From Imbricaverruca yamaguchii (taxonomy: Eukaryota > Arthropoda > Thecostraca > Neoverrucidae), in contig JAOTOL010001638.1 in NCBI GenBank assembly GCA_034440575.1, positions 2,458,501-2,522,500 of the forward strand: DNA of 64,000 nucleotides. The letters are read 5' to 3'. Below, piece by piece: positions 46,890-57,906 of this stretch. Both the position numbers and the translations under genes were made by a program. The notes below the pieces were generated by a model. That model was given only the letters and a program-made list of their open reading frames with translations, was not told where the DNA came from and ran no database searches. How positions within the stretch are numbered: position 1 is the stretch's first letter; each line of letters begins with the position of its first letter.

Positions 46890-48000
46890 ACCTTAAAGGT
46901 CAAGGTTCGACGCAAACCGGTTTCTTCGGTCGCATCCTATTTTCTTTCGTTTTCACTCAAACCTGTCCAAATCTGATGTCAAGGAATAGCCTGTGGTGAG
47001 CCATTCTGTAACATTTAAAGTCGTTGCATGTCAAGGTCAAACTTTTAGGTCAGAGGTTAGCTTCAATTATTAGAAGGCGATATTAAAGCGATATCAACTG
47101 AACGCGAAATTCAGTTGCTATCGCTTCAAATTTCACCAAATAGTCGTCTTTCGACGTGCAGCATCAGAAAGCTAAACAAATGAAATATTTGTCAAGAACA
47201 AAGGGGAAGCTGATCCTTCGGACGTCAATTTTTTTTATCCCGTTTTGTCTCAAACCTATCCAAATTTGATATGAAGCAATAACCATTGGTGAACACTCGA
47301 GTAATATTTAAAACCTAGATATATCAAGGTCAAAGGTTGCATTGAGTTATTCGATGCCATCACGTTTCGTCGCTATGGCTTCAACTCGCAGAAAGTGTTG
47401 TGTCATTCGTGTTGTCTTGTCGTGCAGCATCAGTAAGTTGATATTTCAAAATAATCTCACCAGACCAAAATTCAAGCTCCTTTCTTCGGTAGCCTCACTT
47501 TTTCTCAGGTTTTCGCCCAAGCTACCCAGATCCGCTATCAAGCAACCGACCGTCGTGAACCCTCGAGTAAGGTTTTTAAAGGAAGAAATGTCAAGGTAAA
47601 ACCTTAAGGTCAAAGGCTAGTTTGAATTTTTCGTAGTCCTCGCGATTTGTCACTATGGGTTCAATTTTCACCAAGCGAGTCTCATTCGACATGACTTGTG
47701 CCGTATTATAATGCTACCAAATATAATCAATTTTTAAGGTCAAAGGGCAAGCCGATTTCTTTGGTCGCCTCGCATTTTTCTCTTCACCATAACCTACCCC
47801 GGTGTCAAGTAATAGCCCATGGTGCACTTCGAGTAACATTTCAACCCGGGACATGTCAATGTGAAACCACAAGAACGAAGCCTGGCTTAAATTGTTGGAA
47901 GTCCTCGTGCCTCGTCGCTATGTCTTCAATTTTCATCAAGTGGAGTCATTCAACGATCCGGCAAACTGTTCAGAAGTCACATTAGTTTTAAAAGTCAAAG
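46890..48000. repeat. Old satellite, about 270-290 bp unit, four diverged units
   Basis: The landmark ttcttcggtcgc and its variants occur at about 46922, 47212, 47486 and 47757 (steps 290, 274, 271). Other landmarks recur in the same order: cctatccaaatttgatat-type, caagcaatagcc-type, tcgagtaa-attt, atgtcaaggtcaa, and cgctatggcttcaa-type phrases. Divergence between units is large, so this is an ancient array. Each unit carries one or more AAGGTCA words. Confidence 0.8.
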
Positions 48001-50560
48001 GTCCCAGGATTTTTATTGGGAGGGGCGGGGCCCTTCTATCCTGCTTAAACTTACCGCGTCCTTGGTTTGTCACTCATCCGAATTTCGAATCCGTGATTAC
48101 ACCGATGGTGCCCACGCTGCACGGTGGGATGGTGACGGCCGTCCGGCGAGCGACCCGCGCGCCACCTATAGCCAAGGCCTGTCTGTGTGCGTTCGGAGCG
48201 CCCCTAGCGGTGGGAACCGCGCTCTGGAAGTGGTTTGCGCGGCGTCTCCATATCATTTCTACTGACATTACTTCTGCTGTGGGTGCGAATGCACCCACAA
48301 GACAAATTTGCGCTCCGAACTGCATGTATCACAACCATTCCCCATCCTCGTTGAACAGAACTCGTGATATTGTACCCGTTAGTTCCTGAAGCATGCTAAG
48401 GTCAAACATACTGTGCACTCAGGATTTTGGAAAATCGCGAGAGTCGTCAATCGAATAAACATCTGGCTGTCAGAAGAGCGCCAGCGGCTGAAAGACGCCC
48501 GCAGCTGCAGCATTGCGCATGGCAGCGCGCAGGCTACACGAAGCGTCACATAAGCAACTAAATATGTGCGCTGGTCTGGAGTTGTGCATGCCGAGATAAT
48601 TTTTAAGTTGGAGCCCTCTCGGAGCTGGAGCCAAACAACACGGCCAGCCACCGTTGGATTTGCGCTTTGTAATCCTAGATGTAAATATTTTTTTTTTCGC
48701 GGTGGTTGAATGAGAGTATATTTTATTCCAGCCTGACACCAACTCCGTCTTCCCCCCCCCCACACCGCCTTCCAGTAAAGCCTGAAGATTGTGTCACATA
48801 GTGACTCATTGTCAAACAGCACCATTCAACCTCGAAATGCGAAAAATGAGAAGATGATTTTCTGAAAATAATAATATTCGGTTTTTCAAAAATACAGGAA
48901 CATCAATTTTTTTTTCAACCCAAGGCCAGTTATGGTCAAGGCCAGAATGAGCTGCAAGAGTTTACAACACTACTGGGGTTTCGTTTTGCATCGATGTATG
49001 CATCATAAGGTGAGCTTTGATGATCTGATAATTTGCATGCTTTTCTATTTAATATCTTTTCGTTCATATCCCAAAAAGGATTAACATATGGTGTCCAAAT
49101 TATATGCAATCGTGGAGACAATCGTTGAATTCAGAAATTTTGTGGAAGATTTGCGACTATTTTCGGTTGATGTGTCGGTAAGCTCAGCCATTAGTCACAA
49201 TTTTTCCCTTTCAAGCACAATTCAACTAATTTTACTTATCGAGAATCAAGTTAAATGTATTAGCAGTCCTGGGCTATTTGCGGCATGTTACCAAACTGCC
49301 AGAAACTTATGCACTTGCAAATTGAAATGGAAGTATTGTGTTGCATTTAGGTCATAACACGGATAACATTTACGGATTCGGCTCAACCCAAATCGGTACG
49401 AACCAATTTAATCATCATCCGTATCCGTACTTGATGAAGTGTCCATGACAAATTTTCCCCCATGTACTTATATTTATGGGTTGCTCAGAGAATAGGTTTG
49501 TGGTGCTATTGATGAAGTCGTGGCGAGGTGTGGCGCCACCTATATAGATGACCTATTTCCAATAGCTGCCACGAGGTGGAACTGTCGGTCAACAAATCGC
49601 TCCGCGACCAGGCAGTGGTGTGGCAATTCTGCCCTGGCAGTACGAGCAACAGGAGCGCAACCAGTGATATCAGAGGGTAGTTGAATATTAAAGAATTTGG
49701 AATGACAAATGATGACGATAGGCGGTTTTCACTATTGGACTGATAAACTTGGTTTGATGATGGATACTTGTCGCGCATGGACCACACAGTGATGCACCCC
49801 ACCTGGCTGCAATTTTACGGTCCACCGCCCACAGCTCAACTCTCGTTATAGTTCCTGCTGCGCCTCTAATACCACATTATGCTGGCACTAAGCAAGTTAA
49901 CGTGGGTAGGCCGGACTCGGGTTCAATATTCAGGAACCTCGGTAAAGCCATTCAGATACGTTCTGAGCTAGGGAACATCTAACATTTCGGTTACGAAAAC
50001 TCGTCTCCATGGTTGCTTCCCCGCCATCTGTCACCAGTCATACCAACGTCTGCTTAGCCAACCGGCCGCCACAGTGCTGCGATCGCCGAGGCCGCAGTGG
50101 AGCATGAGAAATGTGGGCGGACCTCTAGAGCTGCGGTTAATGCCACTCTGTGCACGGGTGCACGTGTATACTGGTGCGCGTGATTCCAATAGTGTTCCGG
50201 AGAGTGTTGCCTGTCGCCTATGTTGCGCTCTCGGTCGGATATGTGTCGAATCTGACCCACGTCTCCGTAGCTGCACGCGCGGGTGAGTGTTGTGCGCCTG
50301 GTGTACACTGTGTGCGATAACGAAGGCTTAATAGTTGTGTGTATGTAAGTGGTGGTGGTGGTGGCATCACTGAAATTCTGGCTGGCTACTATGTGTAGAG
50401 GCTTTAGCCTGATATCTTATGGATTCGATGTGCATCACATCTCTGCACCATTCCAATGAATTGGTCGTGCCACGTGCGCTTCTTCGATTTTGAAGCTGAC
50501 AAGGTGCCGGGGAGGGGGGTTAAAAAGTATTGCGGGCATGTAAGGATGCAAAAAGCTATC
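48001..50560. other. No recognisable gene; GC-rich patch at 48100-48300
   Basis: The patch at 48100-48300 and another at 50040-50280 are CpG-rich with short open frames but no family signature. A (GGT)n run is at 50348-50365. Confidence 0.4.
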
Positions 50561-50569
50561 GTCATTTCA

Positions 50570-50855
50570 GCAACCCGTAAAAAGAAGAATCAATATTAAT
50601 ATACATTTTCATCGTTGGAGTTGTTGCCTTGGAACATACCTTTTGCTTATGGTGCTTCCCAGCCGGTATCCAACGCACATTCATACAGATTTCACCAAGC
50701 CCAATTCTTTTCTTGGGCTCGAATGGCTTTTCCAAAGTTCGGACTTCTTGGTCCGAATAATGACAAAATCTGATACAATGGCATCGCACAAAATGAGTGA
50801 TTGTGCTGAACCCCAAGTGACTATCGCTGGACCCTTAAGGCTTCCTACCACACAT
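50570..50855 (-). repeat. Dispersed repeat D2, copy 1
   Basis: The reverse complement aligns with 53690-53945. Shared words include ggctcggcacaatc/ggttcagcacaatc, attttgtgcgatgccattg-type, and aacaactcc-acgatg-aaatg. The similarity is also visible after translation: G[FL][SG]TI[TV]H[FL]VR.HCI.FC.Y on this strand, and SHKMSDCAEP versus PHKMDDCAEP on the other. By eye about 70 percent identity at DNA level. Confidence 0.75.
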
Positions 50856-50909
50856 TCCATACCCTGATTTGATTGCTCTCATTCGTCACATCTACTCTTG
50901 TCTTGTTCA

Positions 50910-52254
50910 TTAACACGCGCCATGGAGGGCCTCGGAAAATTACGCGCACTGGAGGGGGGGGATCCGCCCCCTTAAGATCTCGACTCATACTGAGGCTAGA
51001 GCAATGAAATTCGCAGGGTGGATGGGCACGGCAGTGAAATCTGTTGTGTGCAAATTTCATGACGTTAAGTCAATATCTTCAAGGTCAAATGAGGTCAAAA
51101 TAACAAAGTTTTCTCGTTTTGCGTGGCTTCGCTTGTCATTGTTCTGTATCGCTGTGATTGTGTTTAAATGCTCCAAAATTGGAAATAATGATGTTTTGGA
51201 CATTACTAATGATGCAATACAGATGCCAGATCCGTCATTTCACCACAGGTTACCTATCTAGGAGCACTTTATCAGGTCATCGCCTGCTCCAGTTACCGGA
51301 ACCGGGCTGCCCACCAGACTGCTCCGTTGGGCGGCTCAGCACAATCGGCTTCACAAAGAAAGGGATGAAATACATTAATTAAGTATAAGAATGCTTAGGC
51401 ACACAATTGGAAACAGTAGATTTCGGGATGCACAGGGAGTAACATGCAAAGTGACATCATCCGCATGACAGTCATTTGCATTTATGACAACATTCCAGTT
51501 GACGAAGTTTGGTTCCATTAGCCTGTCATGAACTTGACCTGACTTGACCTCGGCGACCTAACATGACTTTTAAATTATATTGCATAACAATATGCATCAA
51601 GCAAGTCGTTAGTGTTGTCAAGAACACTTCCCTTTTGCCAATATACGGGAAGCACATCAGCGCCGATTTTTGTGGTTTGAAGCTGCGAAGTGATTTTAGT
51701 TAACTAAAAGTATACATAGTAACTTCAAAAATTATCAGCCGATTTTCATTTGTCTTACTTCAAACAATGCGCCGGTCACTTCTAAGCAGGTACCTAAAAA
51801 ATGGCGTATATTGGCCGATACAATATGGAGTTATGTACGAAAAATCGTAGGTGTGGGCTTATTTCGCCATCCCTCCTCCAGGGCGTGTGTTAACCTGTCA
51901 TGAACATGACCTGACTAGACCTCGGTGACCTGATATGACTTTGAAACAATATAGCATAACAATATACATCAAACAAGTTGCTAGCTTTGCCAAGAAGACC
52001 TCATTTTTGCCAATATACGGGATGCGCATCAGCGCCGATATTTGCGATCTGGCGCTGATCACTTTTTGTTGACTTTAGCTACCCCTAACTCGAAAAATTT
52101 CGATCGATTTTCATTTTTCTTCCTTTAAACAACGCGCGTTCATTTATAAGCAGGTACACAAACAATGGCATATGTCGGCAGGTAAAATATGGAGTTATCT
52201 ACGGAAAACTGTAGGGGTGGGCGGATTTCGCCCACCCTCTAGGGCGCGTGTTAA
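50910..52254. mobile_element. TTAA-flanked non-autonomous DNA transposon, family P2, copy B
   Basis: TTAA at 50910-50913 and 52251-52254 flank element 50914-52250 (1337 bp, nearly the same as copy A). Ends: CACGCGCCATGGAGGG on the left and, inward, CACGCGCCCTAGAGGG on the right. It is colinear with copy A throughout, including the tandem duplication of the right end joined at TTAA (51890-51893). It encodes no transposase. It lies between the two D2 copies and right next to a LINE relic. Confidence 0.88.
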
Positions 52255-52429
52255 TAAATTATCCCAACTTTGGAAAGATCCAATCTATGACTACAGTCTG
52301 CGCCTCCAACAGTGCAAAGATACACATAGTGACTGACCATCACCTGGCTTTGGGCATATGGGGGCAAAAACTTCTAATCATGATATAGAGTGGTGGATGT
52401 ATAGAAATAATCGCGTAAGTTCCACTGAA

Positions 52430-53065
52430 AGGATGGTTATCACTCATGCACGTCATGATACATACCAATGGAAAGACTTAAGGGCCATTGCAACACACAA
52501 CGATAATAATCAGGTACCGCAAGGGCATATATCAGGTGACGGAGATTGGCTCGGAAAGCCGGTGATAGTGGATGGATCCCGAGCCCATTCAGCTTGTCCT
52601 TACCTCGGTGACACAAACGGCATCTTCCCACTTTTGTGCGGTTTTTCGGAAGTGTCTGACGATCTGCACGTCATGTGTCGTGTACATGTGTCTGGCTGGC
52701 ACGCTGCCCGATGGCGCGATGGATCCAGTCAGGTTGGCCGGTTGCAACAACAGTCTGCACAGCACACCCAGTGTGATAATGGATTAGCTCCTTGGCGGTG
52801 GGACACCCGAGTTCTTTCACAGTATCTGATATGTGGTCATATCGTTTCCTACCAATCACGACTAGCGCACAAAGGTGCACGGTATTTTGCTCATGGTGCA
52901 TTTGGGTATTTGCAAGTGAGCCATACACGGATATGCAATATCGCACTATGGACAACACCAAAGCCTGTGGGATGTTCTTTAACGCGGTGTTTATGATCAC
53001 ATGTCAAGAGCGGGACAACCCTATCGGGATTTCAAGACAGTTGTGAACCATGGCACCAATCATAA
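52430..53065 (-). pseudogene. Relic of a LINE reverse transcriptase C-terminal region
   Basis: Minus strand, 53065 to 52430. The open part 53000-52671 contains ALVLSIVRYCISVYGS, then VVIGRKRYDHISD, LGCPTAKELIHYHTGC and VVATGQPDWI. This order is characteristic of the region after the catalytic core in many animal LINEs (S.VRYC..VYG ... ARVVSGR.KYDHISD ... L....L.YHTLC). After a stop, 52631-52440 continues with CRLCHRGKDKLNGLGIHP, matching the usual final R..L.YR....N.LP segment. Upstream, at about 53060-53000, is a stop-interrupted IGLSRS..VIINTALKNI. The copy is a short, broken fragment; I cannot name the clade. Confidence 0.75.
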
Positions 53066-53689
53066 CTTGTAGGACCTTTCCTATGACTGGGCTCGTGTAC
53101 TAGCTACTCTGTCCGGCGAAGTGTCCCCTCTGTTGCCTGCGTGTGGGCACGTCTTTGAACCGAGCCGCCTTTTAGAGGTTGTGAGGAAAGGACTGGCATG
53201 CCGTAGGTTTAAAGTCTAAAAAGGTAGGGCAGTATAGGGCTGAGGACGACTAGGGATGCACCAGGTGAGGTAGGGACCCGTGTCCGCCCGCTGGGTGCAT
53301 ATGGCTAGTTGCACATTCCAGCTAGCAAGCCTGGCAGGACTGGAATACGATTAAGTATATCGGTCACATGCACTAGAACCCAAGTAAGTTGTCGGAGCGA
53401 GAAAACGAGCCCCATCATAGATATAGGACTTTGGAGGCGAGGAACGGTAAAACAAATACATGATCAATACTCAGGATGGAAAAGCCAGTTATGATTTGTT
53501 ATGATCAAAAGATTTGGCTCTCTTTAGCCAAAATCAAGCAATGGCCAGTCAACACGTGTGTCTGCACACCGCTGGAGGGGTAAACTGGAACCAAATTAGG
53601 GACCAAGTAACTTATTGACCAATAAGAAGATAATGAATGGGACGAGTGAGTGTGGGCCAACGAGGGGAGTGGATATGTGGCGGGAGTGG
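53066..53689. other. No gene seen
   Basis: No further LINE similarity was recognised upstream of the relic. Ordinary sequence. Confidence 0.4.
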
Positions 53690-53945
53690 GTGAGCAGCGA
53701 GGGCTACGTGGGGCTCGGCACAATCGTCCATCTTGTGCGGTACCATTGCATATATTTTTGTCTGTATTTGGACGAAGAACTGCGAAGTGAGATATACCAT
53801 TCGAATCCAGGAAAAGAGGTGAGAGGTGAGGTGGAAGAGTATTATGAATGTGCGGTGGGTACTGGCGGAGTAGTGCCACCGGTAAAGAGATCGAACAACT
53901 CCTACGATGGAAATGCATCAATATTCATTAATGTTCTGCTACATA
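53690..53945 (+). repeat. Dispersed repeat D2, copy 2
   Basis: Partner of 50570-50855, opposite orientation. The translated plus frame runs GLGTIVHLVRYHCIYFC and on to KRSNNSYDGNA; the match to copy 1 holds at both ends of the segment. No transposon hallmark found. Confidence 0.75.
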
Positions 53946-55387
53946 AATATTTTTATACCTGTAACCAGTGACACCGATTTGCTGATATGGCACCCACAAT
54001 TTTGACTTCGCACGAAACACATACATAATTAGAAGACAGGGTAGTCAACCAAGTAGATTGGGGGAGAGGTAGCGGAGATGATGCGACACACGCATGAACC
54101 CACGCACCCATGCGCCAGGCCCCACACACACACACACACACAACACCCTCTCCGACGACATACCCCCGTACACTAGCATACGCAGCAGAACACGTTTACC
54201 ACAGATTACTGTTTTCTCTGTTCCACCATACCACCAATGCTGAGTTGTAAAAGTTGTGAGATGTGATCCACTGCAGGTAGCTAGATCCTAATTGAACTGA
54301 TATGCATGCGAATTTGAGCGGATTTGAAACTGGACGGAGCTCACTGTAGTACAGTCAGCTCTCCTGATTTAACATCAAAGAGCATGTCCAATTTTTATAT
54401 GGACCTAAAGTCAGTGTTTGCAAACTGTGTTTTTGTGCTTTGGTGTGTGAACCGTTTGGAGTTCTTAGCTGGCATGTATTGTTGGTATTGTTGAATGAAT
54501 TGATCCTCTGCCGGACAGCACCAATTTCACATGACCAGATATTTTCCTTATCAGACTAGGTGCGGTGTTTGATTGCAATAGTTGAGAGTGCTCAAATGAA
54601 AACATGTCTGGAAGTGTATTCTATCTGATTCCATTTGGAGTCCGGGAGTGCACGGATGCCTATGTGTGGAAACCTCTCGTGTTGTGTTGTCTTGTCCCGC
54701 CTTTCCTTCCTGACGAGAGGGTATAATATCGCGACTGTTTTGTAGGCACCATGGCCTTTGGGGATTTTAAGCGCTATAGTTATTGCATTGATGACTGAGG
54801 TGGTAAACTATGGATAGCGCTCGAGAAGATGGTGGTGATTCATCAATTGTTCAATCGCAAAATAGCACACGAAATAGCACCTGTGCCACCAAGCATTGCT
54901 TGATGATAAGATACCTACGAAATAAGTGGCCATCATTTTCATTTCCGTAAAGTATATTGTTTGAAGCTTGCACCCTTTCTTTGCTGCTTTCTTCTGGCAC
55001 CCTTGCTTGGCATGAATATGGCTTGAAATTTAATTGGTCTTTCATCCTATGTGAATAAGTGGGCCAAAGTATATGAGCTATGACTCATCCTTTCATCTCG
55101 TAACTGTGAACGTTTTGTGTGCTTTTTGTGATATTGAATTCAACAAGCAGTATATTCGGGTATTCCAGGTATTTTTCATGTCTCCTGCGATAGCACATTA
55201 TTATCATGTACGGTCGGTCATAAAGAGGCACACGTGCAAGTCGGGAACAAGCAATTTGACTAAGCCAGAAATATGCACCACGACATCAGCGTATTTGGCA
55301 ATTATCACCTTCCTCAGCATCCGGACACTATGATGATAGACAAAGAGATAAAGATCTGATAATAAGATATGGTGATAGATGGACGAT
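53946..55387. other. No recognisable gene; short (CA)n at 54123-54142
   Basis: About 1.4 kb of AT-rich sequence with a CA run and no coding signature. Confidence 0.45.
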
Positions 55388-55554
55388 TGAGGACAACGAG
55401 ACTACAAGTGGTATTTAAGTTAAAAACGTTTCAACATATTTCCTACGTTTCTGCTATTGCCATCATCAGGGTACCCCGATGATGGCAATAACCGAAGCGT
55501 AAAAACATACTGAAAAATTATTGCTTTAAATATCAATTGACGTCTCATCCTCAT
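55388..55554. repeat. Long imperfect palindrome (foldback), centre GGTACC
   Basis: The two arms, about 83 bp each, are inverted copies centred between 55472 and 55473. The inner part is near-perfect (attgccatcatc, then aggg, taccccgatgatggcaat) and the outer parts, tacgtttc versus gaagcgta, ttcaacatat versus atactgaa, and gaggacaacgagac versus gtctcatcctc, remain clearly paired with mismatches. The motif gatgatggcaataaccgaagcgt is a phrase I associate with the ends of Penelope-like or related elements in invertebrate genomes; that association is from memory and unverified. Confidence 0.85.
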
Positions 55555-56680
55555 TTGTCATCCAAATGTCACAACTTCGCAAGCAATGATGATAAATAGA
55601 GATATGGCTTCGTCATCTCGGTAGATCCTCCAAGATCCGGGCGTCGACCGTATCCCAGCTTCAATGAGCGCCTTCGTTCCTCTGTCCTGGGGAGAGAGGG
55701 TACTCTGCCACTTTGTGTTTGCTCGAGACTGGCTGGATCTAATGGGTCTATATCTGTTCGGGTGCACACCAATAATGTCGCGGAGAAACCAGGATTGATG
55801 ATGCCAACGGTGCTGTCTTCAGCGGCATGACGTTTTCAGACAAATGCGCGCTGCATTACCGTTCAGCGTTCAGATCACACTAGGCTCCGCGTTGACGGCT
55901 ACGCGAATAATTCGCAGCTGTAGTTGGACGGTCGACTGGCTCTGTCTGCCGAGTGGGCACCTCCACCTCTTGTTTCTAGACCACTCAGAAAAACACTGTT
56001 TTCGGCGACTGGAAGCGCCATCCTTCATCTGTACAGTGGTGTAAAGAAATGCTGTCAAGCCTTTGCCGCTGACATTCCACGTTGGGTCAAATACGTCAAG
56101 GTTAAGGTGTCGTTGCCTGGCAGATCTATTTTGCCGGTTGTTGGCTCCTAGCCGCTAACCGAATGGTATGCACGGGCAAAGCTTAGCACACATGACTAGC
56201 TGAGTTCGCAAGCAGCACAGCATCCCAAAATGCAAAATCAAGGTCACACAGGATCACATCAATCACATGCAGGATGCACGTGCAGCAACATGTTTGTTCC
56301 GCATTAACAATTGTACCGATGGCAATTGTACCGCAACTTCCGAACTACGAGAGATAAAGAAACGAAACAAGGACAAGTAGACTTGGAACGATGTGCTACA
56401 ACACACAGTGAAGATTTGATGAAACGTCACTCAGTAGAATTTCACCGGACAAGGCCACCCACTTTAAAGGGTGCACTTCACACTGTATCAAGTTCCATAA
56501 CTTGTGGATCTCTGCGAGTAAAATGAGTGGAGAATTCGAATTCAGCGTCGAAAACTACAGAAGATGATAATTTGTTGCAAAGAGGGAAGCTTAGATCCGA
56601 CTAGGTCACCCGGCTCATTGATGTAGGATGGCCTATGCCCTCTTCCTTTAATTTTGCCGCCATATTGTAAAAGCAGATTC
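55555..56680. other. No recognisable gene
   Basis: About 1.1 kb between the palindrome and the 16-bp array, nothing recognised. Confidence 0.45.
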
Positions 56681-56681
56681 T

Positions 56682-56963
56682 AGGACAAATGTACGTGAGG
56701 ACAAATGTACGTCTGGCAGATATACGTCAGCAAATGAACGTAAGCAAATGTACGCAAGCGCAGATGTACGTATGACAATTGTACGTAAGCGCAGATGTAC
56801 GTATGGCTAATGTACGAAAGCGCAAATGTACCTATGCGCAAAAGTACGTTTGCGCAAAAGTACGTAAGCGCAAATGTACGTGTGCGCAAAATTACGTAAG
56901 CGCACATGTACGTAAGCGCAAAAGTGCGTACACGCAAATGTACGTATGCGCAAAAGTACGTAT
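56682..56963. repeat. 16-bp minisatellite, about 17 units
   Basis: Consensus gcgcaaatgtacgtaa with variants (gcaaaagtacgt, agcgcagatgtacgta). The right half (56860-56963) is regular at 16 bp; the left third is more degenerate. Each unit holds the self-complementary word TACGTA or GTAC. Since 16 is not a multiple of three, frames rotate, giving CTYAQKYVCAKVRKRK-like translations with no meaning. Confidence 0.93.
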
Positions 56964-57405
56964 AATCGATTCATGATCGATTTCATAAAATCGATGTAAA
57001 ATGCACTTGGTTTAACCGGCTATATCTATGATTAGATGATAGCGACAGCGAATGGCCACATCACTAACTAATCTGTGCAGAGTGGGATTTAACGACGAGC
57101 AAATCAAGCTCATCCTTGACCTACTGTTTCCTGTAGTGATACCAGGGAATACACAAGGAGTACTTCCTGACTTCCACGAGCCCGTGCCTCATAACACCCT
57201 ATCCGGTATGCACTCCCCAGCGTGTCGCACACGCCGTCCGAACAACACTCCGCTCCTCCATCTCCCGTATGCGCTTCGCAAGAACGAGCGGACACCTGTG
57301 TGTCGGCCGTACATTCTATGTAGACAACAATTTTTTTCCCATGTTTACTACCGTTTTGCGATAGGTTAGAATAGTCCTGCAAACTTGCACATTCTGAACA
57401 AGTAT
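56964..57405. other. No gene seen
   Basis: Short interval between two arrays. Nothing recognised. Confidence 0.4.
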
Positions 57406-57605
57406 CCCCATCTATCTCCCTCCCTCTCCCTCCCTCTCTCTCCCTTTCTCTCTCTCATCCCCTCTCTATCACCCTCTCCTCTCTCACTCTCTCTATCATC
57501 CCCTCTCTCTCAACCTCTCCTCTCTCGCCCTCTCTCTCTCTCTCTCTCTCATCCCCTCTCTCTCACCCTCTCCTCTCTCGCCCTCCCTTTCTCATACGTC
57601 TTTCT
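57406..57605. repeat. Polypyrimidine (CT-rich) tract, about 200 bp
   Basis: CCCTCTCTC, TCTCTCATCCCC and CTCTCACCCTCTCC phrases. Nearly all C and T on the plus strand, with occasional A. Confidence 0.95.
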
Positions 57606-57906
57606 TTCTCTCACACCTGCTTCCTTCTTTGGTTTTCATCTTACTATGCCTGCCTACTTACGTTCCCTCTCGTCTCTTCTATGTCTATGTCTAATAAGTG
57701 ACACACGCCTGTTTGTAGTCCTCTCTTTGTAGTTTGTAGGCCTGTCCAACCGGTCTGCAGCTGCGCCACCGTTTTGTGTGTCCACCAGTTGAGCGCCGGG
57801 GGCCGGCCCAGCCGAGCCACTTGGCTAATTGTGTTCCGGTGGGCTGGCATGTAGGCCGCCGCTGGCCGTCGCCGCCCGCGGCCTTCAGCCGAAGACAGCC
57901 TGCAGA
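57606..57906. other. No gene seen; GC-rich lead-in to the 34-bp array
   Basis: GC content rises sharply from about 57740. No family signature. Confidence 0.4.

Noticed and set aside
52358..52996. A 212-codon plus-strand open frame
   Set aside because: The opposite strand shows a LINE reverse-transcriptase motif series, so the plus frame is its shadow.
57385..57732. Ser/Leu/Pro-rich 115-codon frame
   Set aside because: It covers the polypyrimidine tract; no domain.
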